64,000 nt of DNA, taken from positions 1,435,928-1,499,927 of the forward strand of contig CANKYI010000001.1 in assembly GCA_947488085.1 (NCBI GenBank), written 5' to 3'. The notes beneath the pieces were generated by a model. It did no database searches. It worked only from the letters and a program-made list of their open reading frames with translations, and was not told the DNA's origin. The stretch's first letter is position 1. Each line of letters begins with the position of its first letter. The position numbers were made by a program, and so were the translations under genes. Source of the DNA: an uncultured Erythrobacter sp. (GTDB taxonomy: Bacteria; Pseudomonadota; Alphaproteobacteria; Sphingomonadales; Sphingomonadaceae). This document shows, in pieces, positions 1 through 9,626 of the stretch.

Positions 1-433
1 CGAGCCGCAACGCGCAGCAAATCGCAAAGCCCAAAGCTGCAAACCAACCAAAGCGCGGCAAATCCTGCAATGACCACATGAACAAGATAAGCGCTGGCGC
101 CATGCCGAAAGACAGCGAGTCAGCAAGGCTATCAAGCTCTGCTCCGAACCGCGATTGCGCATTCAACAGCCGCGCAATTCGGCCATCAATACCATCAAGG
201 ACACCAGCCAAACACACTGCAAGGATCGCATAGGCCCACAGGCCATCAATCGCGAAACGCACACCAGTGAGCCCGGAGCACAAAGCCGCCGCGGTGATCG
301 CATTCGGCAACATTGCTCTGAGCGTCAGCCCGCTACCATCGACTACATCGACGTCTTCATCTTCCGCTGCCCTTGGTCCGACTCTTGCTGGGACAGACTC
401 AGGAGGCGTACGATCTTTGGAACGCTTGCTCAC
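1..433 (-). CDS. pssA: CDP-diacylglycerol-serine O-phosphatidyltransferase, 3' part outside window
   Basis: Makes phosphatidylserine from CDP-diacylglycerol and serine at the inner membrane. I translated this frame by hand: it opens with a GTG codon and gives 144 residues before the window edge. The CDP-alcohol phosphatidyltransferase signature (DGxxAR-x8-Gx3Dx3D) lies at about residues 81-105, starting DGRIAR and ending with Asp101 and Asp105. Hydrophobic stretches surround it, and a charged, Asp-rich tail of about 35 residues precedes the first of them. The gene follows psd by 43 bases on the same strand, so the next step of phosphatidylethanolamine synthesis is encoded directly upstream. 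The start is uncertain because no ATG exists nearby. Confidence 0.9.
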   Translation of the reverse strand, partial: MSKRSKDRTPPESVPARVGPRAAEDEDVDVVDGSGLTLRAMLPNAITAAALCSGLTGVRFAIDGLWAYAILAVCLAGVLDGIDGRIARLLNAQSRFGAELDSLADSLSFGMAPALILFMWSLQDLPRFGWFAALGFAICCALRL

Positions 434-476
434 AACCAATACCAGATGCGCTTCGTAACAAAGGCAGGTTCGCAGG

Positions 477-1229
477 TTATTGGGCGATCCCTTCGATCAA
501 TGCCGTCGCGCCCACTTCGGCAAGCACCGTTTCGCCTGCGATGATTTTCTGGCCCATCAACACTTTGGGATCGGTCCCTGCGGGCAGGTATACGTCAACG
601 CGGCTGCCAAACCGGATCAAGCCAACCCGCTGCCCCTTCGCTACCAAATCGCCCGGCTTCACAAACGGTACAATCCGCCGCGCAACCAGTCCTGCAATTT
701 GAGTGAACCCGATTGCCAGACCATCGCTGCGCTCAATCAAAATATGCTGACGCTCATTCTCTTCGCTTGCCTTGTCCAAATCCGCGTTCACAAACTTGCC
801 CGGCACATAGACGAGCCGGCGAATGGTCCCTGCAACGGGCGCGCGATTGATATGAACATCAAACACACTCATGAAAATCGAGATGCGCGTCACTGGCCCA
901 GCGGGAAGTCCCGGATTGCCTGAGCCATCATCAACCTGCATTTCCTGAGGTGGTTCGACGCTTTGGATCAAGGTTACCAATCCATCTGCGGGCGCGACAA
1001 TCGCATTATCAGATTGCGGCACCACCCGTTCGGGATCGCGGAAGAACGCAAACACACCGATAGACAAAAATAGCAAAGGCCAGCCTACAATCGCCCAATC
1101 CAGCAGCAAGAGCGGGATTAAGCTGATCGCGACTGCGATAACGCCATATTTGCGGCCTTCGGGATGGATCGGGGGCCAACCCCAAGTCGCTTCGCCGCGA
1201 CCCTGATTGTCGAGAATTTCACCTGCCAT
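477..1229 (-). CDS. psd: Phosphatidylserine decarboxylase proenzyme
   Basis: Decarboxylates phosphatidylserine to phosphatidylethanolamine. The 250-residue product matches the short class of the family. A membrane-interacting hydrophobic hairpin (residues about 25-60) precedes the FFRDPER motif, and the self-cleavage site [10 protein letters not shown] is near the C-terminus. Cleavage before that Ser would generate the pyruvoyl group. The frame stays open upstream to a TTG at 1265, but the ATG at 1229 (MAGEIL) begins where homologous proteins usually begin. It forms an operon with pssA. The divergent PAP2 gene starts 178 bases away, so that gap should hold promoters for both directions. Confidence 0.93.
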   Translation of the reverse strand: MAGEILDNQGRGEATWGWPPIHPEGRKYGVIAVAISLIPLLLLDWAIVGWPLLFLSIGVFAFFRDPERVVPQSDNAIVAPADGLVTLIQSVEPPQEMQVDDGSGNPGLPAGPVTRISIFMSVFDVHINRAPVAGTIRRLVYVPGKFVNADLDKASEENERQHILIERSDGLAIGFTQIAGLVARRIVPFVKPGDLVAKGQRVGLIRFGSRVDVYLPAGTDPKVLMGQKIIAGETVLAEVGATALIEGIAQ

Positions 1230-1407
1230 GCTTGCGCATCTAGGGTCTGGTGATGCCGCAAGCAAGCAAGCGAATGGGATTTAAACGCGATCTGTTGCAC
1301 GCGCAGCATCCTGTGTCCCGGTTCGCATTCACACTTTAGTGATACGTTTACCCTAATTGAGGGCGCGAAAAGATCGCAGCTACGCAAGCACGGAAACCGC
1401 CCAAACA

Positions 1408-2520
1408 ATGAATTCGGCATCAGCAATCCCAGGGTCCACCTCCACCAGCGTGCAAACGAACAACCTGTTCTCGCGCTGGGTTGGAGAGGCACCGATTTTC
1501 GTGATCGGCTGCGCTTTGATGGCGGTTTGTCTCGCGTTGCTCGCGGCAAACGGGGTCAATCCCGGCATAGGCGGGATCATCGCCAACACACAGATTTTCC
1601 TTATGTTTGTGATCGTTCTCGCGTGTTGGGATGCGGGGCGCGAGTTGTTTCGCAGCCGACCGGAAAGTCCCGTCGCTCATCTCAAAGCTCGTTACACCGA
1701 CCCCGCCTTCACGCGCGGCGTCGCCGCCGGATTGCCGTTGCTCGGCGTCGCCATCATCTTGCTTCCCTATTTCTCAAAAATGAAATCGGCGATCCCGCTC
1801 TTCAACGACTACACTTGGGATCAAGCCTTTATCGAATGGGATCGGGCAATATTCTTTGGCTATGATGCATGGCAGGTGCTTCAACCCGTACTCGGCTATC
1901 CGATTGTCACGGCATTCCTCGCGCTGCTGTATCAATTGTGGTTCTTGCTGCTTTATCCTGGGGTCATGTTCTTTGCGTTTGCACGGATCGACAGCCAGGT
2001 GCGGCGGCAATTCTTTCTGTCATACGTGCTCAGTTGGACGCTGGTTGGCGGAGCGATGGCAACGTGGCTTGCCTCCGTCGGCCCATGTTTTGTCGGCCCG
2101 ATGATGGGCAATCCGACTTTCGATGACCAGATGGCCTATCTTTACGCCGCCAATGAACAGGTACCGATCATGGTGCTGCCAGTGCAGGAAATGCTGCTCG
2201 AATGGTATGGCAAGGCAGAGAATGGATTGGGTAGCGGCATTACCGCCATGCCCAGCATGCATTGCGCCATCGCGTTCCTGTATTGGATCGCCATGCGCCG
2301 CGTGCACAAAGGCTGGGGTGCGTTTTTCGGCGTATTCTTCTTCATCACATGGATCAGCAGCGTCCACCTCGCCTACCACTACGCAGTGGACGGCCTCGTC
2401 TCATTGTTGGCGGTGGCATTGATTTGGACGGCATCGCGGCACATCATCGCTGCATGGGACAAATGGCTCGCGGGCCGTAATCAGGCGACCTTGCGCACAA
2501 ACACCGTTCCGGCGGAATAG
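1408..2520 (+). CDS. PAP2-family (phosphatase/inositolphosphotransferase-like) membrane protein
   Basis: Polytopic membrane protein of 370 residues with about six hydrophobic segments. The PAP2 active-site pieces are visible late in the protein: PSMH (in MPSMHCAIAF) and HLAYHYAVDG, where the second His and the Asp form the usual catalytic pair. This spacing and the PSMH variant are typical of the AUR1/inositolphosphotransferase-like branch rather than of classical lipid phosphatases with PSGH. The substrate is unknown, but a lipid phosphate or a sphingolipid head group fits a sphingomonad. An upstream TTG at 1357 is in frame; I chose the ATG at 1408. The last 40 bases overlap the end of the convergent ketosynthase gene. 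Confidence 0.8.
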   Translation: MNSASAIPGSTSTSVQTNNLFSRWVGEAPIFVIGCALMAVCLALLAANGVNPGIGGIIANTQIFLMFVIVLACWDAGRELFRSRPESPVAHLKARYTDPAFTRGVAAGLPLLGVAIILLPYFSKMKSAIPLFNDYTWDQAFIEWDRAIFFGYDAWQVLQPVLGYPIVTAFLALLYQLWFLLLYPGVMFFAFARIDSQVRRQFFLSYVLSWTLVGGAMATWLASVGPCFVGPMMGNPTFDDQMAYLYAANEQVPIMVLPVQEMLLEWYGKAENGLGSGITAMPSMHCAIAFLYWIAMRRVHKGWGAFFGVFFFITWISSVHLAYHYAVDGLVSLLAVALIWTASRHIIAAWDKWLAGRNQATLRTNTVPAE

Positions 2521-3623
2521 CCCGCGCCAAAGCTACAAATCATGCCTGTGTCACCACTGGCGAGATCATCGCTATTTAAGTGAAATGCGATGATCGAGCC
2601 TGCGCTTGATGTGTTGCCATAGGTGTCGAGCACGGTCGGACTTTCATCATCATTCGCCTCATGGCCAAGCACTTTTTGAGCGATCAGGCGGTTCATCCCG
2701 GCATTCGCCTGATGCAACCACAGACGGCGCAGGGTCGCAGGGTCCATTTGCAGCTTTTCCGCCTCGTCTACGATCATCTGAGCGACCATAGGCACGACCT
2801 CCTTGAAGACCTTGCGGCCCTCCTGGACAAACAGCTTATCGGCATCCTGCGCGCTTTCGGGATTGGCGCGGTTGAGAAAGCCAAAATTGTTGCGGATATT
2901 GTTTGAGAACACGGTTTTGAGTTTCGTGCTGAGCACTTCCCAATGGTTTGCAGGCGCGATGGCCGCATCCTCGACAAGCACGGCGGTGGCGACATCACCA
3001 AAGATGAAGTGGCTGTCTCGATCGCACCAATTGAGGTGCCCCGAAGTGATCTCTGGGCTGACCACCAGCACGCTTTTCGCATTGCCCGCACGGACATAGT
3101 CGGCGGCGGTTTGGATGCCGAAGGTAGCCGATGAACACGCGACATTCATATCAAAGCCAAAGCCATCAATGCCCAGCGCCTGCTGAATCTCGATCGCCAT
3201 CGCAGGATAAGCGCGTTGCATATTCGATGCCGCGCACAGCACCGCATCGACATCGGCAACATCGCGCCCCGCCCGCTCCAAAGCTTGCTTGGCGGCAATC
3301 ACACCAATCTCCGCCATAACCGAGATTTCATCATTAGGGCGATCATCAAGACGCGGCGCCATTGTGGCCGGGTCTAGGATCGGTGCTTTGCTCATCACAT
3401 GACGCGCTTTGATCCCGCTCGCCTTTTCAATGAATTCAACCGAACTGTGCGATAATGCGTCAACTTCGCCCGCAGCAATGGCCGCTTCGTTATCGGCGTT
3501 AAAACGGTCAACATACTGGTTGAAGCTTGCAACCAGCTCTTCGTTCGAGATCGATTCAGACGGGGTGAACAGGCCGGTAGCAGAGATGACCGGACGACCT
3601 GTGAGGGGAGGAGTGTTGTTCAT
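2481..3623 (-). CDS. Beta-ketoacyl-ACP synthase III family protein (FabH-like)
   Basis: 380-residue thiolase-fold condensing enzyme. The active-site Cys is in NVACSSATFG, and the later LHQANAGMNR and GNTSSAGS segments supply the His and Asn of the FabH Cys-His-Asn triad. The protein is longer than housekeeping FabH (about 320 residues) and has an extra N-terminal part, as in the FabH-like paralogues that act in accessory fatty acid or polyketide initiation. It is a single gene between the PAP2 gene and tRNA-Tyr, so the context does not show the pathway. The ATG at 3623 gives the natural N-terminus MNNTPPLTGRP. Confidence 0.85.
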   Translation of the reverse strand: MNNTPPLTGRPVISATGLFTPSESISNEELVASFNQYVDRFNADNEAAIAAGEVDALSHSSVEFIEKASGIKARHVMSKAPILDPATMAPRLDDRPNDEISVMAEIGVIAAKQALERAGRDVADVDAVLCAASNMQRAYPAMAIEIQQALGIDGFGFDMNVACSSATFGIQTAADYVRAGNAKSVLVVSPEITSGHLNWCDRDSHFIFGDVATAVLVEDAAIAPANHWEVLSTKLKTVFSNNIRNNFGFLNRANPESAQDADKLFVQEGRKVFKEVVPMVAQMIVDEAEKLQMDPATLRRLWLHQANAGMNRLIAQKVLGHEANDDESPTVLDTYGNTSSAGSIIAFHLNSDDLASGDTGMICSFGAGYSAGTVFVRKVA

Positions 3624-3709
3624 GGCGCGCAGGGATAGAACTCACCACGTGCCGCCGCAAGCCTATCTGTACGCGCGATGCACGGGAATGTGGCGGGGTA
3701 AAGGAGCGG

Positions 3710-3795
3710 TGGTGGACAGGATAGGATTCGAACCTATGTACGCTTGCGCGGGCAGATTTACAGTCTGCTGCCTTTAACCACTCGGCCACCTGTCC
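3710..3795 (-). tRNA. tRNA-Tyr (GTA anticodon)
   Basis: Reading the minus strand, the 5' acceptor arm GGACAGG pairs with CCTGTCC, followed by discriminator A and an encoded CCA. The anticodon arm contains CTGTAAATCT with GTA in the loop. The variable arm is long (class II tRNA), and the T arm contains GGTTCGAATCC. The length of 86 bases fits tRNA-Tyr. Confidence 0.97.
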
Positions 3796-3955
3796 ACACA
3801 TGGCTCGTTCAAAAATACACACGAAGGCGTATTGAAAAGAAGCGCCGCTCAAAGGAGCAGCGCTGCCGAGAGGCGCCCCTTTGGCGAAGCGGCGCTTGCC
3901 TGTCAATGGGGCGACTGGCAGGGGAGCGCTCGAAATAGCGAAAGCGAGAATTGAA

Positions 3956-4753
3956 ATGTCAAAGGGCGAGCGCAAACGCGCATTGCGTGGAAGAGCGGGC
4001 CGGATGAAGGGTGGGCGCGGATCTGGCAAAGGATCACCCAGTGTCGTGCGTCTATGGGGCCGTCATCCGGTTGAGGCTGCGCTGAAAAATCCTGCACGCC
4101 AACACCTCAAATTGTGGGCAACACTGGAGGGGATCGATAGCCTCGACGGTGATCTGCCCGAGAATTTTCCGATCCAAAGAGCAGAAGTTGCCGACCTCGG
4201 ACGGCTCGTCGCGAAAGACGCCCCACATCAAGGATTAGTACTGGAATGCGAGCCGTTGGAGGATCGCTTCCTCAATGAAGTCGCATTGGGCAAGCCCGGC
4301 GCACCCGTTGTCGTTCTCGACCAGGTTACCGATCCGCACAATGTCGGGGCCATCCTGCGGTCTGCCGCAGCGTTCGGTGCAGCTTGCATCGTGACTCAAG
4401 ACCGCCACGCGCCGCCTGAAAGCGGCGTAATTGCCAAGTCTGCATCTGGCGCGCTGGAAACCATGCCATGGGTCCGGGTGGTCAACTTAGCGCGCGCGCT
4501 GGATGAGTTGGCCGAAGCGGGATATTGGCGCATCGGCATGGCGGGAGAGGCAGAGGCAACTTTGGCGGAAAGCTTGCCCACAGGCGCGCTTGCCATTGTG
4601 ATGGGCGCAGAAGGCGAAGGATTACGGCACAATATTGCGGGCCATTGCGATGCGCTTGCCCGGCTGCCGATCACATCGGATATCGAAAGTCTTAACGTTT
4701 CGAATGCAGCAGCAATTGCGTTATATGCAGCGGCGACGCGTTCGTCAGGATAG
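3956..4753 (+). CDS. rlmB: TrmH/SpoU-family 23S rRNA 2'-O-ribose methyltransferase (RlmB type)
   Basis: 265-residue SPOUT methyltransferase. The N-terminal SpoU substrate-binding domain begins at LWGRHPVEAALKN. The knot-forming motifs are DPHNVGAILRSAAAFGA (motif 1), AIVMGAEGEGLR (motif 2) and LNVSNAAAIALY (motif 3). RlmB methylates the peptidyl-transferase loop of 23S rRNA. A basic stretch (SKGERKRALRGRAGR) forms the first 30 residues, as is common in alphaproteobacterial members. The frame is open upstream to a TTG at 3881; the ATG at 3956 has an AGCGAGA-like ribosome site and is preferred. Confidence 0.88.
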   Translation: MSKGERKRALRGRAGRMKGGRGSGKGSPSVVRLWGRHPVEAALKNPARQHLKLWATLEGIDSLDGDLPENFPIQRAEVADLGRLVAKDAPHQGLVLECEPLEDRFLNEVALGKPGAPVVVLDQVTDPHNVGAILRSAAAFGAACIVTQDRHAPPESGVIAKSASGALETMPWVRVVNLARALDELAEAGYWRIGMAGEAEATLAESLPTGALAIVMGAEGEGLRHNIAGHCDALARLPITSDIESLNVSNAAAIALYAAATRSSG

Positions 4754-4779
4754 CTGCGTAATAGGGGGAGACATTTGCC

Positions 4780-5664
4780 ATGAACATTCAACGATCATCG
4801 AGGCTGGCTGCAACCGCAATGTTGGCGGGGCTTTCGCTGCTGCTTTCGGGTTGCTTTATGACGCCAGGCAAATTCACCTCAGAGCTAGTTCTTACCGAAA
4901 ACGACCGCTTCACCTTCACCTATGACGGTGAGATTTTCTTTCTCGGCCTCTCCAGCCTTGCTCAGATGTCGGAGGCATCCGAAGAATTTGAGGCAGAGCC
5001 CTGCTATGTCGATACCACATTCGAAGAGCGCAAATGCAGCGCTAACGAGTTGTCCGCACAGCGCGCGGAATGGGAATCAGGTGCAGCCACGCGCGCCGCG
5101 GAAGCCGCGCAGCAAGCCGAACAAATGGCCGCGATGATGGGCGGCATTGATCCAACCGATCCCGAAGCAACCGCAGAACTGGCGCGCTTGCTACAACGGC
5201 AAGAAGGCTGGGAGCGGGTTGAGGATAAAGGCGATGGCGTGTTCGATGTGCGCTATTCGGTCAGCGGCGAATTGAGCCACGATTTCATGTTCCCTGTGAT
5301 TGAGGACTTTCCGCTCGCCAATCCGTTCGTTCAAATCATCTTGCGAGACGGTGACGTTGTGCGCGTGAATGCGCCCGGCTTTGCCGCGCAGAACGAGACC
5401 AATCCCTTGGCTCCAATGATGGGTATGGGCGGTATGGCAGGTCTTGCTGGGCTCGCCGCGCTTGGTGAGCAAGGGGAAGGCGCAGAGCAAATGCCGCAAA
5501 TCCCTGCGATTGAGGGCACCTTCACGATAGTGACGAACGGAACGATCCGAGCAAACAACACCGATGAAGGGTCAACTCCAGGTCCTTCGGGTGACGTGCT
5601 GCGCTGGGATGTTTCGGCCCGCACAACTGATGCTCCCACCGCGCTCATCGATATGACGCGCTAA
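4780..5664 (+). CDS. Uncharacterised lipoprotein with Met/Gly-rich segments
   Basis: 294 residues, starting with a lipoprotein signal (hydrophobic LAGLSLLLSGC, lipid-modified Cys at about 25). A strong ribosome site (GGGGGAG) precedes the ATG. The mature part has a beta-rich start (FTFTYDGEIFFLG), a helical Ala/Glu/Met-rich stretch containing AAMMGGIDPTDPEA, and a second Met/Gly-rich stretch near residues 210-225. It follows rlmB by 26 bases and may be cotranscribed. I do not recognise a named family; similar lipoproteins of unknown role are common in sphingomonads. Confidence 0.75.
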   Translation: MNIQRSSRLAATAMLAGLSLLLSGCFMTPGKFTSELVLTENDRFTFTYDGEIFFLGLSSLAQMSEASEEFEAEPCYVDTTFEERKCSANELSAQRAEWESGAATRAAEAAQQAEQMAAMMGGIDPTDPEATAELARLLQRQEGWERVEDKGDGVFDVRYSVSGELSHDFMFPVIEDFPLANPFVQIILRDGDVVRVNAPGFAAQNETNPLAPMMGMGGMAGLAGLAALGEQGEGAEQMPQIPAIEGTFTIVTNGTIRANNTDEGSTPGPSGDVLRWDVSARTTDAPTALIDMTR

Positions 5665-5697
5665 CCCGGACGCGCATAAACCGAATTTGAAAACAAA

Positions 5698-5728
5698 GAC
5701 CCCGCCAACCAGAGCGGTTGACGGGGTC
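5698..5728 (-). terminator. Rho-independent terminator of hupB
   Basis: On the minus strand the arms GACCCCGTCAACC and GGTTGGCGGGGTC form a 13-pair stem with one G-U pair and a 5-base loop, followed by TTTGTTTTC. It lies about 50 bases after the hupB stop. On the plus strand no T tract follows, so it serves hupB rather than the lipoprotein gene. Confidence 0.85.
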
Positions 5729-5779
5729 TGAAATGTCTCGCGCTATGCGCTGAACTAAATGCCGGTATCCGGCATCAGT

Positions 5780-6052
5780 TCAGTTGACGGCGTCCTTAAG
5801 GCCCTTACCGGCCTTGAATTTGGGTTGGTTCGAAGCCTTGATCGGCATCGGCTCACCAGTTCGAGGGTTGCGACCCATCGATGCCTTACGCTTGGCAACG
5901 GCAAATGTACCAAACCCGACCAGTCGCACTTCGTCACCCCCTGCAAGCGCTTTCTGAATCGCGTCAAAAACACCCTCAACGGCGTTCGATGCGTCGTTCT
6001 TGGAAAGACCGCTGGACTCGGCAACTGCACTGATCAGATCATTCTTATTCAT
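5780..6052 (-). CDS. hupB: HU-family DNA-binding protein
   Basis: 90-residue nucleoid protein. It opens with MNKNDLISAVAESSGLSK (helix-turn-helix dimer core). The DNA-wrapping arm contains the signature GFGTFAVAKRKASMGRNP and RTGEPMPI, with the conserved Pro at the arm tip, and the protein ends with a Lys-rich tail. It lies downstream of lon on the same strand, as in many proteobacteria, with a 258-base gap that should hold its own strong promoter. A clear terminator follows. Confidence 0.95.
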   Translation of the reverse strand: MNKNDLISAVAESSGLSKNDASNAVEGVFDAIQKALAGGDEVRLVGFGTFAVAKRKASMGRNPRTGEPMPIKASNQPKFKAGKGLKDAVN

Positions 6053-6310
6053 CTTCTCGTTCCCCTCGTTTCGTTCGCATTCGAAATTAAATGAATCGCC
6101 ACCACCACAGAAAACGTTCTGAGCCGTTTTTCAGAAGGCTGTCAAAGGCAAAATCGCCCGGAAATGCGCCAGTTTGGGGCAATCGGCGCAATGATGCACC
6201 AAATGCAAGCCCACCTTGGGCGCGACACAACTCCCGCTGATAATCAGCAATTGTTCGATTGGATTAGCGACCCTGCCACGATTCGCGGCAAGTCCGATTT
6301 CACTAGCGGA

Positions 6311-8731
6311 TCAATGTGCGGTTGGCACGTCAGAACCCGCGCCGCTGCCTCCAGAAGAGCCACTTTGCGACTGATTGCCCGGTTGAGAGGCTAAGTCGTC
6401 CGCTTCGGTCCACTCAATCGGCGAAGGCATTTCGGTCAGTGCATGTTCCAACACCTGATCAACATGGCTGACAGGCAGGATTTCCAACCCTTCTTTCACA
6501 TTATCAGGGATTTCGGCGAGGTCTTTGACGTTTTCCTCGGGGATTAGGACAGTGCCGATACCCCCGCGCAAAGCCGCAAGCAGCTTCTCTTTCAAACCGC
6601 CAATCGGCAACACACGCCCCCGCAATGTCACTTCGCCAGTCATCGCAACATCGGGACGAACAGTCGCACCCGTCAGCGACGATACGATGGATGTCACCAT
6701 ACCGATCCCCGCGCTTGGCCCGTCTTTTGGTACGGCCCCCTCGGGCAGGTGGATATGGATATTCTTACGATGGAAAATCGACGGCTTGATGCCGTAGGTC
6801 GGCGCACGTGCTTTTACGAAAGAAAATGCCGCTGCGACGCTTTCTTGCATGACATCGCCGAGCTTGCCCGTCGTTTTTACCTCGCCCTTACCCGGAGTCG
6901 TCACGCTTTCGATGGTCAAAAGCTCGCCGCCAACAGAGGTCCATGCCAGCCCAGTGACCGCCCCAACCTGCGCTTCATCCTCGCTCATACCGTGCTTGAA
7001 TTTGCGCACGCCAGCAAAGTCACCCAGATTATCTGGCGTGATTGTGATCGAGGTTGCTTCTTTCTCAAGGATTTTGCGCAGGCTCTTACGCGCAAGACGT
7101 GCGATCTCACGTTCCAAAGTCCGCACCCCGGCCTCGCGGGTGTAATATCGGATTAGATCGCGCAGGCCTTCGTCGGTCAGCTCAAACTCGCTTTCCTTCA
7201 GACCATGCGCCTCAACCTGCTTGCCGATCAGGTGACGCTTGGCAATCTCAACCTTTTCATCCTCGGTATACCCTTCGAGCCGGATGATCTCCATCCGATC
7301 GAGCAGCGGTTGTGGCAGGTCGAGGCTGTTCGCAGTGGTGACAAACATAATGTTCGACAGATCTAGGTCGAGCTCCAGGTAATGATCCTGAAACTTGTTG
7401 TTCTGTTCCGGGTCGAGCACTTCGAGCAAAGCCGACGCCGGATCGCCCCGGAAATCTTGGCCCAACTTATCAATCTCATCGAGCAGGAAGAGCGGGTTGC
7501 TGGTCCCGGCCTTTTTGAGATTGGAGACGATCTTGCCCGGCATCGAACCAATATAGGTGCGCCGATGCCCGCGGATCTCAGCTTCATCACGCACCCCGCC
7601 CAGCGACTGGCGCACAAATTCACGGCCCGTTGCCTTGGCGATACTCTTACCAAGTGACGTTTTGCCGACACCCGGTGGCCCGACGAGGCATAGGATCGGA
7701 CCTTTCAACTTGTTCGTACGCGCCTGCACCGCGAGATATTCGATGATGCGATCCTTGACCTTCTCAAGGCCGTAATGGTCAGCATCCAGCACCAATTGAG
7801 CTTTGCCAATGTCCTTTTTGACCTTAGATTTCTTGCCCCAAGGCAGGCCTAACAGCACATCAAGATAGTTGCGAACGACAGTCGCCTCGGCGCTCATCGG
7901 CTGCATGCCTTTGAGCTTTTTCAGCTCAGCTTTCGCTTTGGTTTTGGCTTCCTTAGAAAGCTTGGTCTTTTCGATCGTCTCGGTCAGTTCGGCGATCTCA
8001 TCACCGTCTTCGCCGTCGCCTCCGCCCAGCTCGCTCTGAATGGCTTTCAATTGCTCATTGAGGTAATATTCGCGCTGGGTCTTCTCCATCTGGCGTTTGA
8101 CCCGCCCACGAATTTTGCGCTCCACCTGAAGCACGGACAACTCGCCTTCCATAAAGGCCATGACCAGTTCGAGGCGCTTTAACGGGTTTGCTTCGGTCAA
8201 CAGCGATTGTTTGTCAGAAACCTTGGCATTGAGCGCCGCTGCGATTGTGTCTGCGAGCACGCTTGCGTCATCGACATCGGTGAGGTCGACATTCGTCTCA
8301 TCGCCCATCTTCTTGTTCAGTTTGGCGTATTCACCGAACTGATCGGTCACCTGCCGCATCAGGGCGGTGACCTCAGTGCCCGCTACTGTCTCCGGCTCTT
8401 GCAGATCGATTTCGGCTAGAACGTATCCGTCTTGCGCACGCAAAGATACCAGCGAGGCGCGCTCGCTCCCTTCAACCAAAACACGCACCGTTCCATCGGG
8501 CAGTTTCAGCAGCTGGAGAACCTGCGCCACGACCCCGACGTCATATAGATCATCGCCGTCTGGATCATCGCATGCCGGATCAAGCTGCGCGAGGAGGAAG
8601 ATATCCTTGCTGGCCTCCATCGCCGCTTCAAGGGCTGCAACCGACTTATCGCGGCCTACGAACAGCGGCACAACCATGCCGGGAAACACGACAATGTCGC
8701 GCAGAGGAAGGAGAGGAAAATGCTGTGTCAT
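6311..8731 (-). CDS. lon: ATP-dependent protease La (Lon)
   Basis: 806-residue cytoplasmic AAA+ protease, the usual length of LonA. Domains in order: N-terminal LAN substrate domain beginning FPLLPLRDIVVFPGM, a coiled coil, the AAA+ module with Walker A GPPGVGKTSLGKS and Walker B LFLLDEIDKLG, and the C-terminal protease domain with the catalytic Ser in KDGPSAG and Lys in GGLKEKLLAA. The C-terminus carries a Ser/Gly-rich tail. Lon degrades misfolded and selected regulatory proteins. It is transcribed toward hupB. I did not find a convincing heat-shock promoter in the region before the start. Confidence 0.97.
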   Translation of the reverse strand: MTQHFPLLPLRDIVVFPGMVVPLFVGRDKSVAALEAAMEASKDIFLLAQLDPACDDPDGDDLYDVGVVAQVLQLLKLPDGTVRVLVEGSERASLVSLRAQDGYVLAEIDLQEPETVAGTEVTALMRQVTDQFGEYAKLNKKMGDETNVDLTDVDDASVLADTIAAALNAKVSDKQSLLTEANPLKRLELVMAFMEGELSVLQVERKIRGRVKRQMEKTQREYYLNEQLKAIQSELGGGDGEDGDEIAELTETIEKTKLSKEAKTKAKAELKKLKGMQPMSAEATVVRNYLDVLLGLPWGKKSKVKKDIGKAQLVLDADHYGLEKVKDRIIEYLAVQARTNKLKGPILCLVGPPGVGKTSLGKSIAKATGREFVRQSLGGVRDEAEIRGHRRTYIGSMPGKIVSNLKKAGTSNPLFLLDEIDKLGQDFRGDPASALLEVLDPEQNNKFQDHYLELDLDLSNIMFVTTANSLDLPQPLLDRMEIIRLEGYTEDEKVEIAKRHLIGKQVEAHGLKESEFELTDEGLRDLIRYYTREAGVRTLEREIARLARKSLRKILEKEATSITITPDNLGDFAGVRKFKHGMSEDEAQVGAVTGLAWTSVGGELLTIESVTTPGKGEVKTTGKLGDVMQESVAAAFSFVKARAPTYGIKPSIFHRKNIHIHLPEGAVPKDGPSAGIGMVTSIVSSLTGATVRPDVAMTGEVTLRGRVLPIGGLKEKLLAALRGGIGTVLIPEENVKDLAEIPDNVKEGLEILPVSHVDQVLEHALTEMPSPIEWTEADDLASQPGNQSQSGSSGGSGAGSDVPTAH

Positions 8732-8848
8732 TTTGGATATCCGTGGCCGCCATTTGGGCGCGCCGTTTGAAGGGATATGGGAAGCCGCAACCCGCGTCGC
8801 AATGGCGGGTGTGAGGAAGCTGTGGATGCCGCTATAAGTCCGGTTAAC

Positions 8849-9619
8849 TCAAGCCCATTCGTTAAGGTCAAGGTTCGCCATATCGGCTCTTAAATCAGGA
8901 TGCCTCTTGTCGAGGTAACGTTTGGCCTTGCGATACACTGGTTTGAGGTAGTCCTTCAAAGCATCCTTAGATTGCGCGGCTCCATCGAAACGTCGCTCAA
9001 ACATAGCAATAGCGGTGACCAGCGCATTTTCAGACAAATAGCCTGAAGTCTTCGATTCCCAGCCCTGCATCGCGCCGTCGTTAAATTGACCGAAGTTGCG
9101 AGCGCTGTTCGCCAAGAAGATACCGAAGCCCAGATAAACTGCCATGCAATCGGTCGCGTGTTCCTCCAATGCTTCTCCCCCGGGAGGCATGCCCAGCGAG
9201 TGAATTACAAGATGCGCCAACTCATGAGCGAAAGTTGCAACCAATGCGTCGGGCTGGCGAAGCAATGCGGGATCATAGCGGATGACCGGTGTGTTGCCCT
9301 CAACACTGAATGTCCCCAGCGCACTGCTTTGCGAAAAGAGCCCTGTTGCGAGACCGGTATCAACCCGCTCGCGCTGCGCCGCGCCTTTCTCCAAGCGGCA
9401 TTCCCAGCTTTCGAGCCCAGCGGCGCGCTTCACAGCTACAAAAAGGTCACTCGCGGTTGAAGCGGATTTCAGGCCAGGGTCGTCAGGCAAAACCAATTGC
9501 GGCGCGAACCCGTCCACGCCATCGCGTTTGCCAAGCGTCCGATCAATCCAGGCAAAACAGGCCAAAAGCCATTCAAACTCATCGCGATCTATCGGCGGCG
9601 ATGGTCCAAATAGACCCAC
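8849..9619 (-). CDS. Putative cytoplasmic zinc metallopeptidase-like protein (HELAH)
   Basis: 256 residues, GTG start, no signal peptide or membrane segment. The central motif AHELAHLVIHSLGMPPGG fits the HExxH zinc site, and the acidic stretch EALEEHATDCMAVYLG 10-25 residues later offers Glu/Asp residues as third ligand, as in gluzincins. The family is not one I can name. It begins 7 bases after the ybaB stop, so it is probably cotranscribed with dnaX and ybaB, in the place where recR often sits. Whether it is an active peptidase is an inference from the motif only. Confidence 0.7.
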   Translation of the reverse strand: MGLFGPSPPIDRDEFEWLLACFAWIDRTLGKRDGVDGFAPQLVLPDDPGLKSASTASDLFVAVKRAAGLESWECRLEKGAAQRERVDTGLATGLFSQSSALGTFSVEGNTPVIRYDPALLRQPDALVATFAHELAHLVIHSLGMPPGGEALEEHATDCMAVYLGFGIFLANSARNFGQFNDGAMQGWESKTSGYLSENALVTAIAMFERRFDGAAQSKDALKDYLKPVYRKAKRYLDKRHPDLRADMANLDLNEWA

Positions 9620-9626
9620 GGCGAAT

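Noticed and set aside
8732..8848. Heat-shock sigma-32 promoter before lon
   Set aside because: No sequence with both boxes at proper spacing could be read with confidence.
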